In this document: piece by piece, positions 43,648-49,503 of the stretch
How positions within the stretch are numbered: position 1 is the stretch's first letter
How the letters are laid out: the number at the start of each line of letters is the position of its first letter
NCBI GenBank assembly: GCA_017694495.1
Contig: JADIMU010000066.1
Coordinates: 1-49,503 of the forward strand
Length of the DNA: 49,503 nt
Reading direction: 5' to 3'
Origin: Candidatus Aphodenecus pullistercoris
GTDB taxonomy: Bacteria; Spirochaetota; Spirochaetia; Sphaerochaetales; Sphaerochaetaceae
Position numbers and translations under genes: made by a program
Notes under the pieces: generated by a model
The model's database searches: none
Seen by the model: only the letters and a program-made list of their open reading frames with translations
Told to the model about the DNA's origin: nothing

Positions 43648-44343
43648 ATGCGAAAAATCCTTCTTTTGTCAATTTTAACAGGCATTTTCCTCTCAAGTTG
43701 TACGGTAACTGAAACGATGCAGCTCTCCCAGGACGCGTCAAGCAGCCAGAGCGACATCTCGGTCCAGCAGTTCTTCATCGATGTGCTGAACGACTACGCC
43801 GAATTCATGCCCTCATCGGACGAGAGCATAATGGACTCGGCCGTCTCCACCTTCGCCGGCCAGATCGAGGCCACTGACGAGGGTCACAGCACCCTCTTCG
43901 TGAAGACCGGAGTGAACGACTACTCGGGCTACTTCGAGTTCGGCGACCTCGAGGAGCTCGCCGACCAGCTCGGCGGCCAGGAGCAGAGCATCATAAGGCA
44001 GACGGACAAGAGCCTGAGCTTCTACTGCTCGATCGACAACTACACCGAGCTCGAGAGCATAGTCCCCTTCCTCGCCGACCCGAACATCTCGGTCTACCTC
44101 GCCCAGTACAACATCGGCTACAGCGAGCAGGACTACATGGACATGATCACCTTCGCCATCGGCGAGGAGGCTCCCGATGCACTGAGAAGCAGCATGATCA
44201 CGATCAATGTGACAGTCCCAGGCACGATCACTGCGATCGAGGGCGCCGAGCAGACCGGTCCCGACAGCCTCAGCTACAGCTTCCCGCTGATCGATTTCCT
44301 CCTCCTTGCCGAGCCCCTCGCCTTCTCTGTCCAGTGGTCCTAA
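43648..44343 (+). CDS. predicted lipoprotein of unknown function
   Basis: Protein of 231 residues with signal peptide and lipobox LSSC (Cys18), so probably lipid-anchored. The mature part is acidic and has no recognised domain; visible segments are SVQQFFIDVLNDYAEFM, KTGVNDYSGYFEFGDLEELADQLGG and a closing FLLLAEPLAFSVQWS. No Shine-Dalgarno, with a -10-like box 6 nt upstream. It precedes the foldase gene in the same direction. Confidence 0.75.
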   Translation: MRKILLLSILTGIFLSSCTVTETMQLSQDASSSQSDISVQQFFIDVLNDYAEFMPSSDESIMDSAVSTFAGQIEATDEGHSTLFVKTGVNDYSGYFEFGDLEELADQLGGQEQSIIRQTDKSLSFYCSIDNYTELESIVPFLADPNISVYLAQYNIGYSEQDYMDMITFAIGEEAPDALRSSMITINVTVPGTITAIEGAEQTGPDSLSYSFPLIDFLLLAEPLAFSVQWS

Positions 44344-44441
44344 CGTTGACAGCTGACAATCATTGATGGTAATTTCTGTAGCAAATGTGCCCAGCCCCGG
44401 AGGGAGGGGCACATCTCATCATCAAAAGGAAGGCGCTGCAA

Positions 44442-45944
44442 ATGGCTGACACTGAGAACAAGGACATAGACTTCGACAAGGCCAAAGGAGAGACCAAGCC
44501 GGCCGAGGACAAGAAGAAGGAAGGGGCCAAGCCCAAGAAGAACCACTCGAAGAAGAGCTTCGCCTGGTGGGCCGGAGTGATCGTCCTGATCCTCATCTCG
44601 ATAACCTTCATCCTCCCCGCGACGGGAGTCTCGATGCTCTTCACCAGCTCCACTCTGGAGTTCGGCCGCTACAATGGCCAGCCGATCAGCTATGAGAACG
44701 GCAGCTACATGTACAACCAGTTCATGAGCCTCTACAGCCAGTACGGCATGTACATGAGCCAGGAGACCATCCTCCAGCAGGCCTACTACAACACCGTCCT
44801 CTACGAGGCCCTGACCCAGAAGGCCGAGGCCGTCGACCTCTTCGTGAGCGAGGAGATGGTCAACCGCGGAATCTTGGACAGCGGCTACTACAACAACGAC
44901 CAGGGCGTCTTCGACGAGTCGATCTACCAGTCGACCGGCGTGAGCGAGCGCACATCCGTCTACAACTCCATCCAGCAGTCGATGCCGGCCCAGATCGTCT
45001 CCACGGACATCTCCAGCGTGCTCTCCAGCCAGGGCGAGAGGGACTTCGTCTCCTCCATGGCCTCGACGGGACGCACCTTCGACTATGTCGCCTTCGACGC
45101 GGCAAGCTACCCCGCCGACAGGACTGTGGCCTACGCCAACAGCAATCCCCAGCCCTTCACCCAGATCACGCTCTCGACGCTGACCGCGACCAGCGAGGCC
45201 GATGCCCAGGCCCTGATGGATGAGATCACGAGTGACCCCGCCGCCTTCGACAGCCACATGGATGCCGGAGAGGGCATCAGCGGAACCTACTGCTTCCACA
45301 CGATCGCCGAGCTGGGCGAGGATGTCGCGAATGAGATCTTCTCCACTTCGGTCGGCTCCTTCGCGGGCCCCTACCTCGACGGCACCGTCTATGAGATTTA
45401 CCGCGTCGACGCGGCTCCCTTCATGCCCGACTTCACAAGCGAGGAGATGCTCGCCGAGATCAGGACCTACATCGGCGCCAACGAGAGCGCACTCGTCAGC
45501 GAGTATGCCCAGGAGGCCGCCGACGTCTTCTACGCAGTCGCCCAGGACGACTTCGACGCCGCCCTCGAGCAGTATGGTCTGAGCGCCCAGAACGTCACCT
45601 TCACACCGGCATCCACGGGCAGCTCCCTGATGCTCACAAGCTTCTCGACGAGCGACAGCTACGGCCTCCTCTCGATGGCCAGCCTCGCCGACTCCGCCTA
45701 CAACGACCAGCTCTTCAGCAGCGCTGAGGGAACGGTCCTGGCACCTCAGGCCGCCGGCGACGCCTACATCGTCACCCGCGTCAACGCCGAGACGCAGGAC
45801 GCCAACCAGTCCAGCTTCGTCGACTCCTTCTACGACTACCTGGTATCGACCTTCAGCCAGAACGACCTCTCGTCCGCCATCCTCACCAGTCCCCTCTTCG
45901 AGGACAACTTCCTGGCGACGCTGATCGGAAACCTGGTCCAGTAA
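44442..45944 (+). CDS. membrane-anchored SurA/PpiD-like periplasmic foldase
   Basis: Protein of 500 residues from the ATG behind AAGGAAGG; the upstream open frame runs through a hairpin and is unlikely. A charged cytoplasmic N-terminus (KPAEDKKKEGAKPKK) is followed by one membrane helix (WWAGVIVLILISITFIL, about residues 42-58), then a SurA_N-like start (FGRYNGQPISYENGSYMYNQ). The general form resembles PpiD, a chaperone that helps outer-membrane proteins fold after export. A clear parvulin active site is not seen, so chaperone activity without isomerase is possible. Placement among envelope genes supports the role. Confidence 0.72.
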   Translation: MADTENKDIDFDKAKGETKPAEDKKKEGAKPKKNHSKKSFAWWAGVIVLILISITFILPATGVSMLFTSSTLEFGRYNGQPISYENGSYMYNQFMSLYSQYGMYMSQETILQQAYYNTVLYEALTQKAEAVDLFVSEEMVNRGILDSGYYNNDQGVFDESIYQSTGVSERTSVYNSIQQSMPAQIVSTDISSVLSSQGERDFVSSMASTGRTFDYVAFDAASYPADRTVAYANSNPQPFTQITLSTLTATSEADAQALMDEITSDPAAFDSHMDAGEGISGTYCFHTIAELGEDVANEIFSTSVGSFAGPYLDGTVYEIYRVDAAPFMPDFTSEEMLAEIRTYIGANESALVSEYAQEAADVFYAVAQDDFDAALEQYGLSAQNVTFTPASTGSSLMLTSFSTSDSYGLLSMASLADSAYNDQLFSSAEGTVLAPQAAGDAYIVTRVNAETQDANQSSFVDSFYDYLVSTFSQNDLSSAILTSPLFEDNFLATLIGNLVQ

Positions 45945-45967
45945 GGCTCGCCAAGAGCGGCACAGAG

Positions 45968-45994
45968 GGCACGGCTTCACGGCCGTGCCTTTTT
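45968..45994 (+). terminator. Rho-independent terminator
   Basis: Stem GGCACGGC/GCCGTGCC with a 6-nt loop and TTTTT, 24 bp after the foldase stop. Confidence 0.9.
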
Positions 45995-46077
45995 CATTGG
46001 CCTGCAATCTTGATTATTCCACGCGCAAGGTCTACAGTGACTGCTGTCAGGTTGTGTCTGAGGGGAAATCTTCCACA

Positions 46078-46083
46078 TAGAAT
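46078..46083 (+). promoter_or_regulatory. -10 box for LPP20-barrel gene
   Basis: TAGAAT about 68 bp before the start at 46152; -35 region is weak. Confidence 0.35.
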
Positions 46084-46151
46084 TATGCTGGCCGCGCGGC
46101 TGAAGTCCTGCGCCATCCCCCACCATCGCCTGTTGGAGGGGGAGAAGCATA

Positions 46152-48476
46152 ATGCACAAGCTCATAAGGTCCATTCTGTGTCTGGTGCTCGTCCTGTCGG
46201 CATGCACTGTCCTTTGTGCCGCCAGCCTGAGCGACAGCGGCATCGGAGAAAGCCTCGAGGACGCTCAGGAACAGGCCATGGCGAACCTCGCCAGACAGAT
46301 TTCAGTCAGCGTCGAGTCGGTGATCACGACACATTCCTACGATGACGGAGAAGAGGGTCACGACAGCCTCTACGAGCAGACGAGCACCCAGTCGACCAGC
46401 TTCACATTCTTCGGCCTGAGGACAAGCCAGCCAGAGCGGCTCTCCGACGGCTCCTGGCGCGTCACAGTCACGCTTCCCGAAAGCTCTGTCGACCTCTACA
46501 TCGACGAGCTTGGACGTCTTGGCGACGACATCGACTCGACGCTTGTGCGTCTGGGACAGCTCAGGAACTACATGGACATCTCCGACGAGGATTATGAGAA
46601 TCTCATCGACATGCTCGAGATGCACAACGCCTACCGCCACGTCGTCATGGCCCTGGACGGTACGATGCTGGCAGCGACGGATGATCCGGCAGTCAGCCTC
46701 TCCCAGGTACGTCAGCTCAAGAGCGCGAAGGACAGCGAGGAGCGCAACAGGATCGCGGAGGACCTCGGCTACTACAAAGCCCTCGACAAGTACGACTTCC
46801 TGACCGCCTCCCAGCAGAGGGCCATGGCCGAGGCCGAGGCCAGCCTCGACGAGTCCATCGCACTGCGCCAGCAGATCGCCCGGGAGCAGATCCGGCGCGT
46901 CGGCGACAGCATCGCCCTTGCACAGCAGACCTATGGCACCAGCAGCAGGATCGACTACGCGGAACTCTACGAGGAGCTCAACGTCGAGGACAGCATGAGC
47001 GTCAGCGACGCCGTCAACCGCATCGAGTCCAACAAGAGGGCCCTCTCCACGGTGAGGGGCATGCTGACGGACTACCTCGAGGATGTGTACGACGATATGG
47101 AGGCTGAGGCCTCCGCCTACATCTCAAGCGAGGTCGACGCCCCCTACCCTGAAATCTTCATAGGAGCCGATGGCAGACCGCTTGAAGAGGAGGTCGAGCG
47201 CAGGAAGGCCAACGCCCAGCACTATGTGGATGAAGAGATCGTCCCGAGCTACATCGAGCTGTACCAGGACCAGATGGAGCTCTACATCGAGGCCATGGTC
47301 GACCTTGCAGGAGAGATCATCGAGGACATCGAGGAGATGAACGAGGCGGAGTTCACATACAACTCGCACCGTGGAGACGAGCTCTCCGTGCGCATCGACC
47401 GCTACGACAACACCAGCCACGCCTTCAAGGGCGAGGTCCTGATGAACATCGGCGTGGCCAGACTCTTCATCCCGCTTGAGATCACATACGAGGCCTGGAC
47501 AGGCAAGGATGTCCCCGACCCCTCCAGCCCAGAGTATGACGAATACGCCTATGAGGTGAGCTCCATCCTCGACGTCCTGCGTGACGATTCGTCGACGATC
47601 ATGATGGAAGTCGACTTCCACCTCGAACCCTATGCCGACAGCTCGAGCTACGGCCTCGTGATGACCCACTGGTCGATCACACGTCTGGACAATGGAGAGC
47701 GCATCATCAACAAGAAGATCAAGGACGGTCGCATGGACGATATAGAGGTCGCCGAAGAGGGCTCCGACGGCATCATCGTAGGAATCGACAGCGAAAAGGC
47801 GTCCGAAATGCTCACCCTGGCAGGTGGAGACGAGACCATCGCCCGCCTCATGGAGAAGGACGGCCTCGGCGAGCGCATCGCCGCCTATTCTCTTGGCGGC
47901 TACAGCGGCACCTACTTCTCCCATGGCAGACAGGATGGGCAGCGCAACCTCTACAACGAGATGGAGCTCAACAACCTCTGGGGCATGACCTTCGGCATCT
48001 CCTTCGCAGGGCAGTGGCACGATGCCACGCTCAATGCGGACATCGGAATGGTCATGCCGCTCAACGTGGGCATCTTCGACGAAGTCCACCTCAACTGGGT
48101 CGGCCAGAGCTTCGGCCTCGCCTTCGCAGCCGGAGCCGAAGCCTCATGGATCACAGTGGGCGTCAAGGACGAATACAAGGAAAAGGTCCAGCCACTCGGC
48201 TTCAACATGGACCTCAGGGCCCGTGTCGGCCTTGGTGGGACCTACACCTTCGGCGAGCGCTACGTCTCCCTGATGGCCTATGGGACAGGTGCCTACACAT
48301 TCGGTACAGGAAGCATCAACTGTGGAGCTGAGCTCTCGCTCGCCTACGGCTCCGTAAGCGAGGGCTTCGGTGGAGGCCTTGGCCTCACAGGACGCTACGA
48401 CTTCTACAGGGTGGACGACTACGACGGCAGTCCCTGGTCCTTCTCCATCTACCTGTCGACCTATATGCCTTCCTGA
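46152..48476 (+). CDS. LPP20-like domain fused to a C-terminal beta-barrel-like region
   Basis: Envelope protein of 774 residues with a GGAGG site. The signal segment ends LVLSAC (possible lipobox Cys18) or could be cut after LCA at about residue 23. Residues 26-115 match LPP20-type lipoproteins (SLEDAQEQAMANLARQISVSVES). A long helical, acidic middle follows. From about 590 the sequence turns into Gly/aromatic strands (LWGMTFGISFAGQWHDATLNADIGM, SFGLAFAAGAEASWITVG, YVSLMAYGTGAYTFGTG, LGLTGRYDFYRV) like a small outer-membrane barrel. It ends in STYMPS, not Phe. Function unknown; first of three envelope genes in a row. Confidence 0.7.
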   Translation: MHKLIRSILCLVLVLSACTVLCAASLSDSGIGESLEDAQEQAMANLARQISVSVESVITTHSYDDGEEGHDSLYEQTSTQSTSFTFFGLRTSQPERLSDGSWRVTVTLPESSVDLYIDELGRLGDDIDSTLVRLGQLRNYMDISDEDYENLIDMLEMHNAYRHVVMALDGTMLAATDDPAVSLSQVRQLKSAKDSEERNRIAEDLGYYKALDKYDFLTASQQRAMAEAEASLDESIALRQQIAREQIRRVGDSIALAQQTYGTSSRIDYAELYEELNVEDSMSVSDAVNRIESNKRALSTVRGMLTDYLEDVYDDMEAEASAYISSEVDAPYPEIFIGADGRPLEEEVERRKANAQHYVDEEIVPSYIELYQDQMELYIEAMVDLAGEIIEDIEEMNEAEFTYNSHRGDELSVRIDRYDNTSHAFKGEVLMNIGVARLFIPLEITYEAWTGKDVPDPSSPEYDEYAYEVSSILDVLRDDSSTIMMEVDFHLEPYADSSSYGLVMTHWSITRLDNGERIINKKIKDGRMDDIEVAEEGSDGIIVGIDSEKASEMLTLAGGDETIARLMEKDGLGERIAAYSLGGYSGTYFSHGRQDGQRNLYNEMELNNLWGMTFGISFAGQWHDATLNADIGMVMPLNVGIFDEVHLNWVGQSFGLAFAAGAEASWITVGVKDEYKEKVQPLGFNMDLRARVGLGGTYTFGERYVSLMAYGTGAYTFGTGSINCGAELSLAYGSVSEGFGGGLGLTGRYDFYRVDDYDGSPWSFSIYLSTYMPS

Positions 48477-48547
48477 GGGCCGGCCAAGCATTGAAATGGA
48501 CAGAACAGTAAGCTACCATATCCAACAGTAGTCAGAGGGGAAAAACA

Positions 48548-48622
48548 ATGTACACGTCGACCATGCAGCCATATGGGGAAGGCCTCCCCACCCTTGGCTC
48601 CAGCTTCGCCCTGGAAGGCTGA
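48548..48622 (+). CDS. possible 24-residue peptide
   Basis: ATG to TGA behind GAGGGG in the 181-bp gap between envelope genes; residues MYTSTMQPYGEGLPTLGSS then FALEG. Ribosome site spacing is good. No known family; could be a leader peptide or chance. Confidence 0.3.
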   Translation: MYTSTMQPYGEGLPTLGSSFALEG

Positions 48623-48657
48623 GGCATGGCCCACGACGCATATTTAGACGGAAAGAA

Positions 48658-49389
48658 ATGAAGAAGATACTTGCAAGCATACTCATCCTGACGCTCATCC
48701 TGCTGTCGTCATGCACCACACAGGAAGAGGCGCCTCTTTACAACACACCCGATTTCGCCAATGCCATCAACCGCATCTTCGACGACTATGAAGAGCTCGA
48801 CGGCCAGGTCTTCATCGGCATATCGGGCCCATACAAGGACCAGGACCTCGCCTACAAGGCGGCCACCCGGAATGCCTACCAGATGGCCCTCTTCTACGAG
48901 GACCTCTCGATGAAGGTCGACGTCAACCTCGACGTCAACACTGCCCTCGACAGGGAGAGCTTCAGGCTCTATTCCAACGCGACCTACGACGAGGACAGAC
49001 TTGTGGAGGTCGCCGGAAGGCTGGACATCGTCGACATCCAGTGGGCAGGTGGCGACATCGGAGCCGTCGTGCTCGCCCAGTACATCGACCCACCCTTCGA
49101 CATCCCCGAGGAAGGGAACTTCATCTACGCCGATGGAGTGGTCCTGAAATACCACTTCATCCAGGACTCGATGTTCGCAGCGGCCTACGCCGCAGCCGTC
49201 AACCTCGCGATGACCAGCAGCGATGTGACCACGGTCTCGGAGGACATAATCACGATAAACGACCAGCTCATCACAAAGTCGCAGCAGGTGAACCTCTCCG
49301 ACCTCGACGGCTTCGAAATCGTCTCCTACAGCTACGACCCGAAGACGGACAACTATACATGCACGGCACGCGCACTTTCCAAGAACTAG
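48658..49389 (+). CDS. LPP20-family-like lipoprotein
   Basis: Protein of 243 residues with signal peptide and lipobox LSSC (Cys19). The mature part has GQVFIGISGPYKDQDLAYKAATRNAYQMALFYEDLSM, the LPP20-type helix that follows an opening strand, and it ends in strand-rich sequence. It resembles the N-terminal part of the gene at 46152 in type, not in close sequence. It is likely anchored in the inner or outer membrane; role unknown. Ribosome site is weak (GGAAAG). Confidence 0.72.
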   Translation: MKKILASILILTLILLSSCTTQEEAPLYNTPDFANAINRIFDDYEELDGQVFIGISGPYKDQDLAYKAATRNAYQMALFYEDLSMKVDVNLDVNTALDRESFRLYSNATYDEDRLVEVAGRLDIVDIQWAGGDIGAVVLAQYIDPPFDIPEEGNFIYADGVVLKYHFIQDSMFAAAYAAAVNLAMTSSDVTTVSEDIITINDQLITKSQQVNLSDLDGFEIVSYSYDPKTDNYTCTARALSKN

Positions 49390-49438
49390 CCAACCTTAGA
49401 GGTTGATAGGAAATAAAAGAACAAAGGAGTTGAGAAAA

Positions 49439-49503
49439 ATGAAGAAGACATTGCTTATCGTCGCTCTTGTCGCCATCGCCCTCCTCGCCGGATGCTCTTC
49501 CAC
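49439..49503 (+). CDS. lipoprotein, 5' end only
   Basis: First 21 codons of a gene cut by the window end: MKKTLLIVALVAIALLAGCSS, a signal peptide with lipobox LAGC. AAAGGAG lies 9 nt upstream. Probably another member of the envelope lipoprotein block. Confidence 0.75.
   Translation, partial: MKKTLLIVALVAIALLAGCSS

Noticed and set aside
43530-43778. ATG-started frame overlapping the FN3-like gene start
   Set aside because: Translation lacks a signal peptide and domain features; the TTG-started frame gives a sensible exported protein.

Overview
The window looks like a chromosomal segment of a spirochaete, most likely a Sphaerochaetaceae-type gut anaerobe; this is inferred from protein style, not from a marker gene. 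Pointers are substrate-binding proteins with an FANGxAE cleavage region, a family of outer-membrane barrels with terminal Phe, many lipoproteins with LSSC/LAGC lipoboxes, a BMP/PnrA-type transporter, and C-ending codons throughout the core genes. The AAA ATPase genes, the HipA-like kinase and a small DUF6922-like gene look more AT-rich, suggesting acquisition.

Layout. 1-3.7 kb: sugar or glycerol-phosphate ABC importer (ATPase end, two permeases, binding protein). 3.8-6.4 kb: NrnA-like DHH phosphoesterase, a NusG paralogue directly behind tRNA-Arg(CCT), and a NagB-like deaminase. 6.4-19.1 kb: a variable surface locus with a frameshifted tyrosine recombinase, four paralogous outer-membrane barrels (two per strand) that share a 69-bp start cassette, and three AAA ATPases with nuclease-like C-termini between them. 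19.5-24.1 kb: enolase, a purine-base permease and adenine deaminase. 24.1-31.0 kb: a complete Wadjet-type operon (jetA-B-C-D) whose last gene is recX, with a HipA-like kinase next to it. 32.7-37.6 kb: BMP-family nucleoside importer. 37.7-42.7 kb: trmD fused to an aminoglycoside-phosphotransferase-like domain, a small inserted gene, tRNA-Val(GAC) and topA. 42.8-49.5 kb: envelope proteins (FN3-like secreted protein, lipoproteins, a PpiD/SurA-like foldase, an LPP20-barrel fusion).

The best candidate for an undescribed system is the 7.7-19.1 kb locus. The repeated cassette carries the ribosome binding site and signal peptide and lies in opposite orientations, so recombination between copies would exchange barrel bodies between upstream regions. 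Only one copy sits behind a consensus promoter (TTGACA, 17 bp, TAGAAT), and a tyrosine recombinase relic lies at the edge. Also notable are the jetABCD-recX coupling, the TrmD-kinase-fold fusion, a set of genes whose -10 box ends 6-7 nt before the start codon with no Shine-Dalgarno (probable leaderless mRNAs), and the tRNA-NusG tandem.

Functionally, the BMP importer, NCS2 permease and adenine deaminase make a purine salvage theme, and the last 6 kb is an envelope-biogenesis block.
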